A stretch of 64,000 bases of DNA from Annona cherimola (GCA_030490835.1 CM059971.1:47106012-47170011), one strand, 5' to 3'. Counted from the stretch's first letter, positions 25,201-41,400 are shown. Made by a program: numbers and translations. The notes: generated from the letters alone by a model not told the origin.

Positions 25201-28200
25201 ACGCATTCTAATAGATTCAAAACAACCAAATCGAACGTAAGGAACTTTCAATAAACAAGAATTAACAACAATCCCTTGATTTTATTTACATTCGAACGAC
25301 AACGAACGATCTTAAAAGCATTGAAATGGAATCAAATGAATTCAGTCGGATAGAATGAACTTTGATTATTTAGAATAGTGTACAACTCAATCTAATTGAC
25401 TTGATTTGACTGTAATGAGAACGAGTAAACTTTAACGCATTCTAATAGATTCAAAACAACCAAATCGAACGTAAGGAACTTCAATAAACAAGAATTAACA
25501 ACAATCCCTTGATTTTATTTACATTCGAATGATAACGAACGACCTTAAAAGCATTGAAATTGAATCAAATGAATTCAGTCGGATAGAATGAACTTTGATT
25601 ATTTAGAATAGTGTACAACTCAATCTAATTGACTTGATTTGACTGTAATGAGAACGAGTAAACTTTAACGCATTCTAATAGATTCAAAACAACCGAATCG
25701 GAAGTATGGAACTTCAATAAATAAGAACTAGCAACAATCCCTTTATTTCGTTTGCATTGGAACGACAACAAATGACCTTAAAGGCGTTCGAATCGAATCA
25801 ACTGAATTCAGTCGGATAGAATAAACTTCGATTATTTAGAATAGTGTACAACTCAATCTAATTGACTTAATTTGACTGTAATGTGATCGAATAAACTTTA
25901 ACGCATTCCAATAGATTCAAAACAACCGAATCGGACGTAAGGAACTTAAATAAATAAGAACTAACAACAATCCCTGGATTTCAGTTGCATACGAACGACA
26001 ACGGATGACGGTAAAGGCATTCATATCGAATCAAATGAATTGAGTTGGATAGAATGAACTTTGATTATTTAGAATAGTGTACAACTCAATCTAATTGACT
26101 TGATTTTACTGTAATGAGAAGGAGTAAACTTTAACGCATTCTAATAGATTCAAAACAACCAAATCGAACGTAAGGAACATCAATAAACAAGAATTAACAA
26201 CAATCCCTTGATTTTATTTACATTCGAATGATAACGAACGACCTTAAAAGCATTGAAATTGAATCAAATGAATTTAGTCGGATAGAATGAACTTTGATTA
26301 TTTAGAATAGTGTACAACCCAATCTAATTGACTTGATTTGACTGTAATGAGAACGAGTAAACTTTAACGCATTCCAATAGATTCAAAACAACTGAATCGG
26401 GGGTAAGGAACTTCAATAAATAAGAACTAGCAACAATCCCTTGATTTCGTTTACATTCGAACGACAACGGATGACGTTAAAGGCATTCAAATCGAATCAA
26501 ATGAATTGAGTTGGATAGAATGAACTTTGATTATTTAGAATAGTGCACACCTCAATCTAATTGACTTAATTTTACTGTAATGAGAACGAGTAAACTTTAA
26601 CGCATTCTAATAGATTCAAAACAACCAAATCGAACGTAAGGAACTTTCAATAAACAAGAATTAACAACAATCCCTTGATTTTATTTACATTCGAACGACA
26701 ACGAACGACCTTAAAAGCATTGAAATGGAATCAAATGAATTCAGTCGGATAGAATGAACTTTGATTATTTAGAATAGTGTACAACTCAATCTAATTGACT
26801 TGATTTGACTGTAATGAGAACGAGTAAACTTTAACGCATTCTAATAGATTCAAAACAACCAAATCGAACGTAAGGAACATCAATAAACAAGAATTAACAA
26901 CAATCCCTTGATTTTATTTACATTCGAATGATAACGAACGACCTTAAAAGCATTGAAATTGAATCAAATGAATTTTGTCGGATAGAATGAACTTTGATTA
27001 TTTAGAATAGTGTACAACCCAATCTAATTGACTTGATTTGACTGTAATGAGAACGAGTAAACTTTAACGCATTCCAATAGATTCAAAACAACCGAATCGG
27101 AGGTAAGGAACTTCAATAAATAAGAACTAGCAACAATCCCTTGATTTCGTTTACATTCGAACGACAACGGATGACGTTAAAGGCATTCAAATCGAATCAA
27201 ATGAATTGAGTTGGATAGAATGAACTTTGATTATTTAGAATAGTGTACAACTCAATCTAATTGACTTGATTTTACTGTAATGAGAAGGAGTAAACTTTAA
27301 CGCATTCTAATAGATTCAAAACAACCAAATCGAACGTAAGGAACTTCAATAAACAAGAATTAACAACAATCCCTTGATTTTATTTACATTCGAATGACAA
27401 CGAACGACCTTAAAAGAATTGAAATCGAATCAATTGAATTCAGTCGAATAGAACGAACTTTGTTTATTTAGAATAGTGTACAACTCAATCTAATTGACTT
27501 GATTTTATAGTAATGAGAACGATTAAACTTTAACGCATTCTAATAGATTCAAAACAATCAAATCGGATGTAAGGAATTTTCAATAAACAAGAATTAACAA
27601 CAATCCCTTGATTTTATATACATTTGAACGACAACGAACGACCTTAAAAGCATTGAAATCGAATCAAATGAATTCAGTTGGATAGAATGAACTTTGATTA
27701 TTTAGAATAATGTACAACTCAATCTAATTGACTTAATTTTACTGTAATGAGAAGGAGTAAACTTTAACGCATTCTAATAGATTCAAAACAACCAAATCGA
27801 ACGTAAGGAACTTCAATAAACAAGAATTAACAACAATCCCTTGATTTTATTTACATTCGAGTGATAACGAACGACTTTAAAAGCATTGAAATTGAATCAA
27901 ATGAATTCAGTCGGATAGAATGAACTTTGATTATTTAGAATAGTGTACAACTCAATCTAATTGACTTAATTTGACTGTAATGAGAACGAGTAAACTTTAA
28001 CTCATTCTAATAGATTCAAAACAACCGAATCGGAAGTAAGGAACTTCAATAAATAAGAACTAGCAACAATCCCTTTATTTCGTTTGCATTGGAACGACAA
28101 CAAATGACCTTAAAGGCGTTCGAATCGAATCAACTGAATTAAGTCGGATAGAATGAACTGTGATTATTTAGAATAGTGTACAACTCGATCTAATTGACTT

Positions 28201-29400
28201 AATTTGACTGTAATGTGAACTAGTAAACTTTAACGCATTCCAATAGATTCAAAACAACCGAATCGGAGGTAAGGAACTTCAATAAATAAGAACTAGCAAC
28301 AATCCCTTGATTTCGTTTTCATTCGAACGACAACGGATGACGTTAAAGGCATTCAAATCGAATCAAATGAATTGAGTTGGATAGAATGAACTTTGATTAT
28401 TTAGAATAGTGTACACCTCAATCTAATTGACTTAAGTTTACTGAAATGGGAACGAGTAAACTTTAACGCATTCTAATAGATTCAAAACAACCAAATCGAA
28501 CGTAAGGAACTTTCAATAAACAAGAATTAACAACAATCCCTTGATTTTATTTACATTCGAACGACAACGAACGACCTTAAAAGCATTGAAATTGAATCAA
28601 ATGAATTCAGTCGGATAGAATGAACTTTGATTATTTAGAATAGTGTACAACTCAATCTAATTGACTTGATTTGACTGTAATGAGAACGAGTAAACCTTAA
28701 CGCATTCTAATAGATTCAAAACAACCGAATTGGAAGTAAGGAACTTCAATAAATAAGAACTAGCAGCAATCACTTTATTTCGTTTGCATACGAACGACAA
28801 CGGATGACCTTAAAGGCGTTCGAATCGAATCAAATAAATTGAGTTGGATAGAATGAACTTTGATTATTTAGAATAGTGTACAACTCAATCTAATTGACTT
28901 GATTTTACTGTAATGAGAAGGAATAAACTTTAACGCATTCTAATAGATTCAAAACAACCAAATCGAACGTAAGGAACTTCAATAAACAAGAATTAACAAC
29001 AATCCCTTGATTTTATTTACATTCGAATGATAACGAACGACCTTAAAAGCATTGAAATTGAATCAAATGAATTCAGTCGGATAGAATGAACTTTGATTAT
29101 TTAGAATAGTGTACAACTCAATCTAATTGACTTGATTTGACTGTAATGAGAACGAGTAAACTTCAACGCATTCTAATAGATTCAAAACAACCGAATCGGA
29201 AGTATGGAACTTCAATAAATAAAAACTAGCAACAATCCCTTTATTTCGTTTGCATTGGAACGACAACAAATGACCTTAAAGGCGTTCGAATCGAATCAAC
29301 TGAATTCAGTCGGATAGAATAAACTTTGATTATTTAGAATAGTGTACAACTCAATCTAATTGACTTAATTTGACTGTAATGTGATCGAATAAACTTTAAC
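20500..29400 (+). repeat. 21-monomer periodicity, 4897-bp offset
   Basis: Diagnostic monomers recur at 4897 bp: D at 20983 and 25880, B (CTAGTAAAC) at 23315 and 28212, D at 24481 and 29378, and A at 20750 and 25647. The homologous tracts span about 20.5-24.5 kb and 25.4-29.4 kb. The right end of the second copy is a hybrid: the monomer at 29378 begins as D and becomes B. The repeated unit contains the C-E-C-A run also seen in the 5-monomer domain, so this larger unit was assembled from smaller ones. Confidence 0.8.
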
Positions 29401-32400
29401 GCATTCCAATAGATTCAAAACAACCGAATCGGAGGTAAGGAACTTCAATAAATAAGAACTAGCAACAATCCCTTGATTTCGTTTACATTCGAACGACAAC
29501 GGATGACGTTAAAGGCATTCAAATCGAATCAAATGAATTGAGTTGGATAGAATGAACTTTGATTATTTAGAATAGTGCACACCTCAATCTAATTGACTTA
29601 ATTTTACTGTAATGAGAACGAGTAAACTTTAACGCATTCTAATAGATTCAAAACAACCAAATCGAACGTAAGGAACTTTCAATAAACAAGAATTAACAAC
29701 AATCCCTTGATTTTATTTACATTCGAACGACAACGAACGACCTTAAAAGCATTGAAATGGAATCAAATGAATTCAGTCGGATAGAATGAACTTTGATTAT
29801 TTAGAATAGTGTACAACCCAATCTAATTGACTTGATTTGACTGTAATGAGAACGAGTAAACTTTAACGCATTCCAATAGATTCAAAACAACCGAATCGGA
29901 GGTAAGGAACTTCAATAAATAAGAACTAGCAACAATCCCTTGATTTCGTTTACATTCGAACGACAACGGATGACGTTAAAGGCATTCAAATCGAATCAAA
30001 TGAATTGAGTTGGATAGAATGAACTTTGATTATTTAGAATAGTGTACAACTCAATCTAATTGACTTGATTTTACTGTAATGAGAAGGAGTAAACTTTAAC
30101 GCATTCTAATAGATTCAAAACAACCAAATCGAACGTAAGGAACTTCAATAAACAAGAATTAACAACAATCCCTTGATTTTATTTACATTCGAATGACAAC
30201 GAACGACCTTAAAAGAATGGAAATCGAATCAAATGAATTCAGTCGAATAGAACGAACTTTGTTTATTTAGAATAGTGTACAACTCAATCTAATTGACTTG
30301 ATTTTATAGTAATGAGAACGATTAAACTTTAACGCATTCTAATAGATTCAAAACAACCAAATCGGATGTAAGGAATTTTCAATAAACAAGAATTAACAAC
30401 AATCCCTTGATTTTATATACATTTGAACGACAACGAACGACCTTAAAAGCATTGAAATCGAATCAAATGAATTCAGTTGGATAGAATGAACTTTGATTAT
30501 TTAGAATAGTGTACAACTCAATCTAATTGACTTAATTTTACTGTAATGAGAAGGAGTAAACTTTAACGCATTCTAATAGATTCAAAACAACCAAATCGAA
30601 CGTAAGGAACTTCAATAAACAAGAATTAACAACAATCCCTTGATTTTATTTACATTCGAGTGATAACGAACGACTTTAAAAGCATTGAAATTGAATCAAA
30701 TGAATTCAGTCGGATAGAATGAACTTTGATTATTTAGAATAGTGTACAACTCAATCTAATTGACTTAATTTGACTGTAATGAGAACGAGTAAACTTTAAC
30801 TCATTCTAATAGATTCAAAACAACCGAATCGGAAGTAAGGAACTTCAATAAATAAGAACTAGCAACAATCCCTTTATTTCGTTTGCATTGGAACGACAAC
30901 AAATGACCTTAAAGGCGTTCGAATCGAATCAACTGAATTAAGTCGGATAGAATGAACTGTGATTATTTAGAATAGTGTACAACTCGATCTAATTGACTTA
31001 ATTTGACTGTAATGTGAACTAGTAAACTTTAACGCATTCCAATAGATTCAAAACAACCGAATCGGAGGTAAGGAACTTCAATAAATAAGAACTAGCAACA
31101 ATCCCTTGATTTCGTTTTCATTCGAACGACAACGGATGACGTTAAAGGCATTCAAATCGAATCAAAAGAATTGAGTTGGATAGAATGAACTTTGATTATT
31201 TAGAATAGTGTACAACTCAATCTAATTGACTTAATTTTACTGTAATGTGAACGAGTAAACTTTAACGCATTCTAATAGATTCAAAACAACCGAATCGGAG
31301 GTAAGGAACTTCAATAAATAAGAACTAGCAACAATCCATTGATTTTGTTTACATTCGAACGACAACGGAGGACGTTAAAGGCATTCAAATCGAATCAAAT
31401 GCATTGAGTTGGATAGAATGAACTTTGATTATTTAGAATAGTGTACAACTCAATCTAATTGACTTGATTTTACTGTAATGTGAATGAATAAACTTTAACG
31501 CATTCCAATAGATTCAAAACAACCGAATCGGAGGTAAGGAACTTCAATAAATAAGAACTAGCAACAATCCCTTGATTTCGTTTACATTCGAACGACAACG
31601 GATGACGTTAAAGGCATTCAAATCGAATCAAATGAATTGAGTTGGATAGAATGAACTTTGATTATTTAGAATAGTGCACACCTCAATCTAATTGACTTAA
31701 TTTTACTGTAATGAGAACGAGTAAACTTTAACGCATTCTAATAGATTCAAAACAACCAAATCGAACGTAAGGAACTTTCAATAAACAAGAATTAACAACA
31801 ATCCCTTGATTTTATTTACATTCGAACGACAACGAACGACCTTAAAAGCATTGAAATGGAATCAAATGAATTCAGTCGGATAGAATGAACTTTGATTATT
31901 TAGAATAGTGTACAACTCAATCTAATTGACTTGATTTGACTGTAATGAGAACGAGTAAACTTTAACGCATTCTAATAGATTCAAAACAACCAAATCGAAC
32001 GTAAGGAACATCAATAAACAAGAATTAACAACAATACCTTGATTTTATTTACATTCGAATGATAACGAACGACCTTAAAAGCATTGAAATTGAATCAAAT
32101 GAATTTAGTCGGATAGAATGAACTTTGATTATTTAGAATAGTGTACAACCCAATCTAATTGACTTGATTTGACTGTAATGAGAACGAGTAAACTTTAACG
32201 CATTCCAATAGATTCAAAACAACCGAATCGGAGGTAAGGAACTTCAATAAATAAGAACTAGCAACAATCCCTTGATTTCGTTTACATTCGAACGACAACG
32301 GATGACGTTAAAGGCATTCAAATCGAATCAAATAAATTGAGTTGGATAGAATGAACTTTGATTATTTAGAATAGTGTACAACTCAATCTAATTGACTTGA

Positions 32401-35400
32401 TTTTACTGTAATGAGAAGGAGTAAACTTTAACGCATTCTAATAGATTCAAAACAACCAAATCGAACGTAAGGAACTTCAATAAACAAGAATTAACAACAA
32501 TCCCTTGATTTTATTTACATTCGAATGACAACGAACGACCTTAAAAGAATTGAAATCGAATCAAATGAATTCAGTCGAATAGAACGAACTTTGTTTATTT
32601 AGAATAGTGTACAACTCAATCTAATTGACTTGATTTTATAGTAATGAGAACGATTAAACTTTAACGCATTCTAATAGATTCAAAACAACCAAATCGGATG
32701 TAAGGAATTTTCAATAAACAAGAATTAACAACAATCCCTTGATTTTATATACATTTGAACGACAACGAACGACCTTAAAAGCATTGAAATCGAATCAAAT
32801 GAATTCAGTTGGATAGAATGAACTTTGATTATTTAGAATAGTGTACAACTCAATCTAATTGACTTAATTTTACTGTAATGAGAAGGAGTAAACTTTAACG
32901 CATTCTAATAGATTCAAAACAACCAAATCGAACGTAAGGAACTTCAATAAACAAGAATTAACAACAATCCCTTGATTTTATTTACATTCGAGTGATAACG
33001 AACGACTTTAAAAGCATTGAAATTGAATCAAATGAATTCAGTCGGATAGAATGAACTTTGATTATTTAGAATAGTGTACAACTCAATCTAATTGACTTAA
33101 TTTGACTGTAATGAGAACGAGTAAACTTTAACTCATTCTAATAGATTCAAAACAACCGAATCGGAAGTAAGGAACTTCAATAAATAAGAACTAGCAACAA
33201 TCCCTTTATTTCGTTTGCATTGGAACGACAACAAATGACCTTAAAGGCGTTCGAATCGAATCAACTGAATTAAGTCGGATAGAATGAACTGTGATTATTT
33301 AGAATAGTGTACAACTCGATCTAATTGACTTAATTTGACTGTAATGTGAACTAGTAAACTTTAACGCATTCCAATAGATTCAAAACAACCGAATCGGAGG
33401 TAAGGAACTTCAATAAATAAGAACTAGCAACAATCCCTTGATTTCGTTTTCATTCGAACGACAACGGATGACGTTAAAGGCATTCAAATCGAATCAAATG
33501 CATTGAGTTGGATAGAATGAACTTTGATTATTTAGAATAGTGTACAACTCAATCTAATTGACTTAATTTTACTGTAATGTGAACGAGTAAACTTTAACGC
33601 ATTCTAATAGATTCAAAACAACCGAATCGGAGGTAAGGAACTTCAATAAATAAGAACTAGCAACAATCCATTGATTTTGTTTACATTCGAACGACAACGG
33701 AGGACGTTAAAGGCATTCAAATCGAATCAAATGCATTGAGTTGGATAGAATGAACTTTGATTATTTAGAATAGTGTACAACTCAATCTAATTGACTTGAT
33801 TTTACTGTAATGTGAATGAATAAACTTTAACGCATTCCAATAGATTCAAAACAACCGAATCGGAGGTAAGGAACTTCAATAAATAAGAACTAGCAACAAT
33901 CCCTTGATTTCGTTTACATTCGAACGACAACGGATGACGTTAAAGGCATTCAAATCGAATCAAATGAATTGAGTTGGATAGAATGAACTTTGATTATTTA
34001 GAATAGTGTACACCTCAATCTAATTGACTTAAGTTTACTGAAATGGGAACGAGTAAACTTTAACGCATTCTAATAGATTCAAAACAACCAAATCGAACGT
34101 AAGGAACTTTCAATAAACAAGAATTAACAACAATCCCTTGATTTTATTTACATTCGAACGACAACGAACGACCTTAAAAGCATTGAAATGGAATCAAATG
34201 AATTCAGTCGGATAGAATGAACTTTGATTATTTAGAATAGTGTACAACTCAATCTAATTGACTTGATTTGACTGTAATGAGAACGAGTAAACTTTAACGC
34301 ATTCTAATAGATTCAAAACAACCAAATCGAACGTAAGGAACATCAATAAACAAGAATTAACAACAATCCCTTGATTTTATTTACATTCGAGTGATAACGA
34401 ACGACTTTAAAAGCATTGAAATTGAATCAAATGAATTCAGTCGGATAGAATGAACTTTGATTATTTAGAATAGTGTACAACTCAATCTAATTGACTTAAT
34501 TTGACTGTAATGAGAACGAGTAAACTTTAACTCATTCTAATAGATTCAAAACAACCGAATCGGAAGTAAGGAACTTCAATAAATAAGAACTAGCAACAAT
34601 CCCTTTATTTCGTTTGCATTGGAACGACAACAAATGACCTTAAAGGCGTTCGAATCGAATCAACTGAATTAAGTCGGATAGAATGAACTGTGATTATTTA
34701 GAATAGTGTACAACTCGATCTAATTGACTTAATTTGACTGTAATGTGAACTAGTAAACTTTAACGCATTCCAATAGATTCAAAACAACCGAATCGGAGGT
34801 AAGGAACTTCAATAAATAAGAACTAGCAACAATCCCTTGATTTCGTTTTCATTCGAACGACAACGGATGACGTTAAAGGCATTCAAATCGAATCAAAAGA
34901 ATTGAGTTGGATAGAATGAACTTTGATTATTTAGAATAGTGTACAACTCAATCTAATTGACTTAATTTTACTGTAATGTGAACGAGTAAACTTTAACGCA
35001 TTCTAATAGATTCAAAACAACCGAATCGGAGGTAAGGAACTTCAATAAATAAGAACTAGCAACAATCCATTGATTTCGTTTACATTCGAACGACAACGGA
35101 GGACGTTAAAGGCATTCAAATCGAATCAAATGCATTGAGTTGGATAGAATGAACTTTGATTATTTAGAATAGTGTACAACTCAATCTAATTGACTTGATT
35201 TTACTGTAATGTGAATGAATAAACTTTAACGCATTCCAATAGATTCAAAACAACCGAATCGGAGGTAAGGAACTTCAATAAATAAGAACTAGCAACAATC
35301 CCTTGATTTCGTTTACATTCGAACGACAACGGATGACGTTAAAGGCATTCAAATCGAATCAAATGAATTGAGTTGGATAGAATGAACTTTGATTATTTAG

Positions 35401-38400
35401 AATAGTGTACACCTCAATCTAATTGACTTAAGTTTTCTGAAATGGGAACGAGTAAACTTTAACGCATTCTAATAGATTCAAAACAACCAAATCGAACGTA
35501 AGGAACTTTCAATAAACAAGAATTAACAACAATCCCTTGATTTTATTTACATTCGAACGACAACGAACGACCTTAAAAGCATTGAAATTGAATCAAATGA
35601 ATTCAGTCGGATAGAATGAACTTTGATTATTTAGAATAGTGTACAACTCAATCTAATTGACTTGATTTGACTGTAATGAGAACGAGTAAACCTTAACGCA
35701 TTCTAATAGATTCAAAACAACCGAATTGGAAGTAAGGAACTTCAATAAATAAGAACTAGCAGCAATCACTTTATTTCGTTTGCATACGAACGACAACGGA
35801 TGACCTTAAAGGCGTTCGAATCGAATCAAATAAATTGAGTTGGATAGAATGAACTTTGATTATTTAGAATAGTGTACAACTCAATCTAATTGACTTGATT
35901 TTACTGTAATGAGAAGGAGTAAACTTTAACGCATTCTAATAGATTCAAAACAACCAAATCGAACGTAAGGAACTTCAATAAACAAGAATTAACAACAATC
36001 CCTTGATTTTATTTACATTCGAATGATAACGAACGACCTTAAAAGCATTGAAATTGAATCAAATGAATTCAGTCGGATAGAATGAACTTTGATTATTTAG
36101 AATAGTGTACAACTCAATCTAATTGACTTGATTTGACTGTAATGAGAACGAGTAAACTTTAACGCGTTCTAATAGATTCAAAACAACCGAATCGGAAGTA
36201 TGGAACTTCAATAAATAAGAACTAGCAACAATCCCTTTATTTCGTTTGCATTGGAACGACAACAAATTACCTTAAAGGCGTTCGAATCGAATCAACTGAA
36301 TTCAGTCGGATAGAATAAACTTCGATTATTTAGAATAGTGTACAACTCAATCTAATTGACTTAATTTGACTGTAATGTGATCGAATAAACTTTAACACAT
36401 TCCAATAGATTCAAAACAACCAAATCGGACGTAAGGAACTTCAATAAATAAGAACTAACAACAATCCCTGGATTTCGGTTGCATACGAACGACAACGGAT
36501 GACGGTAAAGGCATTCAAATCGAATCAAATGAATTGAGTTGGATAGAATGAACTTTGATTATTTAGAATAGTGTACAACTCAATCTAATTGACTTAATTT
36601 TACTGTAACGAGAACGAGTAAACTTTAACGCATTCTAATAGATTCAAAACAACCAAATCGAACGTAAGGAACTTCAATAAACAAGAATTAACAACAATTC
36701 CTTGATTTTATTTACATTCGAATGATAACGAACGACCTTAAAAGCATTGAAATTGAATCAAATGAATTCAGTCGGATAGAATGAACTGTGATTATTTAGA
36801 ATAGTGTACAACTCGATCTAATTGACTTAATTTGACTGTAATGAGAACGAGTAAACTTTAACGCATTCCAATAGATTCAAAACAACCGAATCGGAGGTAA
36901 GGAACTTCAATAAATAAGAACTAGCAACAATCCCTTGATTTCGTTTACATTCGAACGACAACGGATGACGTTAAAGGCATTCAAATCGAATCAAATGAAT
37001 TGAGTTGGATAGAATGAACTTTGATTATTTAGAATAGTGCACACCTCAATCTAATTGACTTAATTTTACTGTAATGAGAACGAGTAAACTTTAACGCATT
37101 CTAATAGATTCAAAACAACCAAATCGAACGTAAGGAACTTTCAATAAACAAGAATTAACAACAATCCCTTGATTTTATTTACATTCGAACGACAACGAAC
37201 GACCTTAAAAGCATTGAAATGGAATCAAATGAATTCAGTCGGATAGAATGAACTTTGATTATTTAGAATAGTGTACAACTCAATCTAATTGACTTGATTT
37301 GACTGTAATGAGAACGAGTAGACTTTAACGCATTCTAATAGATTCAAAACTACCGAATCGGAAGTAAGGAACTTCAATAAATAAGAACTAGCAGCAATCA
37401 CTTTATTTCGTTTGCATACGAACGACAACGGATGACCTTAAAGGCGTTCGAATCGAATCAAATAAATTGAGTTGGATAGAATGAACTTTGATTATTTAGA
37501 ATAGTGTACAACTCAATCTAATTGACTTGATTTTACTGTAATGAGAAGGAGTAAACTTTAACGCATTCTAATAGATTCAAAACAACCAAATCGAACGTAA
37601 GGAACTTCAATAAACAAGAATTAACAACAATCCCTTTATTTTATTTACATTCGAATGATAACGAACGACCTTAAAAGCATTGAAATTGAATCAAATGAAT
37701 TCAGTCGGATAGAATGAACTTTGATTATTTAGAATAGTGTACAACTCAATCTAATTGACTTGATTTGACTGTAATGAGAACGAGTAAACCTTAACGCATT
37801 CTAATAGATTCAAAAAAACCGAATCGGAAGTATGGAACTTCAATAAATAAGAACTAGCAACAATCCCTTTATTTCGTTTGCATTGGAACGACAACAAATG
37901 ACCTTAATGGCGTTCGAATCGAATCAACTGAATTCAGTCGGATAGAATAAACTTCGATTATTTAGAATAGTGTACAACTCAATCTAATTGACTTAATTTG
38001 ACTGTAATGTGATCGAATAAACTTTAACGCATTCCAATAGATTCAAAACAACCGAATCGGACGTAAGGAACTTCAATAAATAAGAACTAACAACAATCCC
38101 TTGATTTTATTTACATTCGAACGACAACGAACGACCTTAAAAGCATTGAAATGAAATCAAATGAATTCAGTCGGATAGAATGAACTTTGATTATTTAGAA
38201 TAGTGTACAACTCAATCTAATTGACTTGATTTGACTGTAATGAGAACGAGTACACTTTAACGCATTCTAATAGATTCAAAACTACCGAATCGGAAGTAAG
38301 GAACTTCAATAAATAAGAACTAGCAGCAATCACTTTATTTCGTTTGCATACGAACGACAACGGATGACCTTAAAGGCGTTCGAATCGAATCAAATAAATT

Positions 38401-38470
38401 GAGTTGGATAGAATGAACTTTGATTATTTAGAATAGTGCACACCTCAATCTAATTGACTTGATTTTACTG
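29400..38470 (+). repeat. Shuffled zone with 12-, 10- and 6-monomer spacings
   Basis: The CTAGTAAAC-type B monomer recurs at 31011, 33343 and 34742, giving spacings of 2332 bp (10 monomers) and 1399 bp (6 monomers), after 2799 bp (12 monomers) from 28212. Each instance is preceded by the same C-C-A approach. The B-B-B-C-F module reappears from 34742. From about 36 kb monomers become more mosaic: at 38006 a D monomer turns into C near 38090, and at about 37631 a C monomer carries the CCCTTTATT of A. Confidence 0.75.
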
Positions 38471-38471
38471 T

Positions 38472-41400
38472 AATGAGAATGAGTAAAGTTTAACGCATTC
38501 TAATAGATTCAAAACAACCAAATCGCACGTAAGGAACTTCAATAAACAAGAACTAACAACTATCCCTTGATTTTATTTACATTCGAACGACAACAAACGA
38601 CCTTAAAAGCATTGAAATCGAATCAAATGAATTAATTCGGATATAACAAACTTTGATTATTTAGAATACTGTACAACTCAATCTAATTGACTTGATTTGA
38701 CTGTAATGAGAACGAGTAAACTTTAACGCATTCTAATAGATTCAAAACTACCGAATCGGAAGTAAGGAACTTCAATAAATAAGAACTAGCAGCAATCACT
38801 TTATTTCGTTTGCATACGAACGACAACGGATGACGGTAAAGGCATTCGAATCGAATCAAATGAATTGAGTTCGATAGAATGAACTTTGATTATTTAGAAT
38901 AGTGTACAACTCAATCTAATTGACTTGATTTTACTATAATGAGAAGGAGTAAACTTTAACGCATTCCAATAGATTCAAAACAACCAAATCGAACGTAAGG
39001 AACTTCAATAAACAAGAATTAACAACAATCCCTTGATTTTATTTACATTCGAACGACAACGAATGACCTTAAAAGCATTGAAATCGAATCAAATGAATTC
39101 GGTTGGATAGAATGAACTTTGATTATTTAGAATAGTGTACAACTCAATCTAATTGACTTAATTTTACTGTAACGAGAACGAGTAAACTTTAACGCATTCT
39201 AATAGATTCAAAACAACCAAATCGAACGTAAGGAACTTCAATAAACAAGAATTAACAACAATTCCTTGATTTTATTTACATTCGAATGATAACGAACGAC
39301 CTTAAAAGCATTGAAATTGAATCAAATGAATTCAGTCGGATAGAATGAACTGTGATTATTTAGAATAGTGTACAACTCGATCTAATTGACTTAATTTGAC
39401 TGTAATGTGAACGAGTAAACTTTAACGCATTCCAATAGATTCAAAATAACCGAATCGGAGGTAAGGAACTTCAATAAATAAGAACTAGCAACAATCCCTT
39501 GATTTCGTTTACATTCGAACGACAACGGAGGACGTTAAAGGCATTCAAATCGAATCAAATGCATTGAGTTGGATAGAATGAACTTTGATTATTTAGAATA
39601 GTGTACAACTCAATCTAATTGACTTGATTTTACTGTAATGTGAACGAATAAACTTTAACGCATTCCAATAGATTCAAAACAACCGAATCGGAGGTAAGGA
39701 ACCTCAATAAATAAGAACTAGCAACAATCCCTTGATTTCGTTTACATTCGATCGACAACGGATGACGTTAAAGGCATTCAAATCGAATCAAATGAATTCA
39801 GTCAGATAGAATGAACTGTGATTATTTAGGATAGTGTACAACTCAATCTAATTGACTTAATTTGTCTGTAATGTGAACGAGTAAACTTTAACGCATTCCA
39901 ATAGATTCAAAACAACCGAATCGGACGTAAGGAACTTCAATAAATAAGAACTAGCAACAATCCCTTGATTTTATATACATTTGAACGACAACGAATGACC
40001 TTAAAAGCATTGAAATCGAATCAAATGAATTCAGTTGGATAGAATGAACTTTGATTATTTAGAATAGTGTACAACTCAATCTAATTGACTTAATTTTACT
40101 GTAACGAGAACGAGTAAACTTTAACGCATTCTAATAGATTCAAAACAACCGAATCGGAAGTAAGGAACTTCAATAAATAAGAACTAGCAACAATCGCTTT
40201 ATTTCGTTTACGTTCGAAAGACAACGGATGACGTTAAAGGCATTCAAATCGAATCAAATGAATTGAGTTGGATAGAAGGAACTTTGATTATTTAGAATAG
40301 TGTACAACTCAATCTAATTGACTTGATTTTACTGTAATGAGAATGAGTAAAGTTTAACGCATTCTAATAGATTCAAAACAACCAAATCGCACGTAAGGAA
40401 CTTCAATAAACAAGAACTAACAACTATCCCTTGATTTTATTTACATTCGAACGACAACAAACGACCTTAAAAGCATTGAAATCGAATCAAATGAATTAAT
40501 TCGGATATAACAAACTTTGATTATTTAGAATACTGTACAACTCAATCTAATTGACTTGATTTGACTGTAATGAGAACGAGTAAACTTTAACGCATTCTAA
40601 TAGATTCAAAACTACCGAATCGGAAGTAAGGAACTTCAATAAATAAGAACTAGCAGGAATCACTTTATTTCGTTTGCATACGAACGACAACGGATGACGG
40701 TAAAGGCATTCAAATCGAATCAAATGAATTGAGTTGGATAGAATGAACTTTGATTATTTAGAATAGTGTACAACTCAATCTAATTGACTTGATTTTACTA
40801 TAATGAGAAGGAGTAAACTTTAACGCATTCCAATAGATTCAAAACAACCAAATCGAACGTAAGGAACTTCAATAAACAAGAATTAACAACAATCCCTTGA
40901 TTTTATTTACATTCGAATGACAACGAACGACCTTAAAAGCATTGAAATCGAATCAAATGAATTCGGTCGAATAGAACAAACTTTGATTATTTAGAATAGT
41001 GTACAACTCAATCTAATTGACTTGATTTGACTGTAATGAGAACGAGTAAACTTTAACGCATTCTAACAGATTCAAAACAACCAAATCGGATGTAAGGAAT
41101 TTTCAATAAACAAGAATTAACAACAATCCCTTGATTTTATATACATTTGAACGACAACGAATGACCTTAAAAGCATTGAAATCGAATCAAATGAATTCAG
41201 TTGGATAGAATGAACTTTGATTATTTAGAATAGTGTACAACTCAATCTAATTGACTTAATTTTACTGTAACGAGAACGAGTAAACTTTAACGCATTCTAA
41301 TAGATTCAAAACAACCAAATCGAACGTAAGGAACTTCAATAAACAAGAATTAACAACAATTCCTTGATTTTATTTACATTCGAATGATAACGAACGACCT

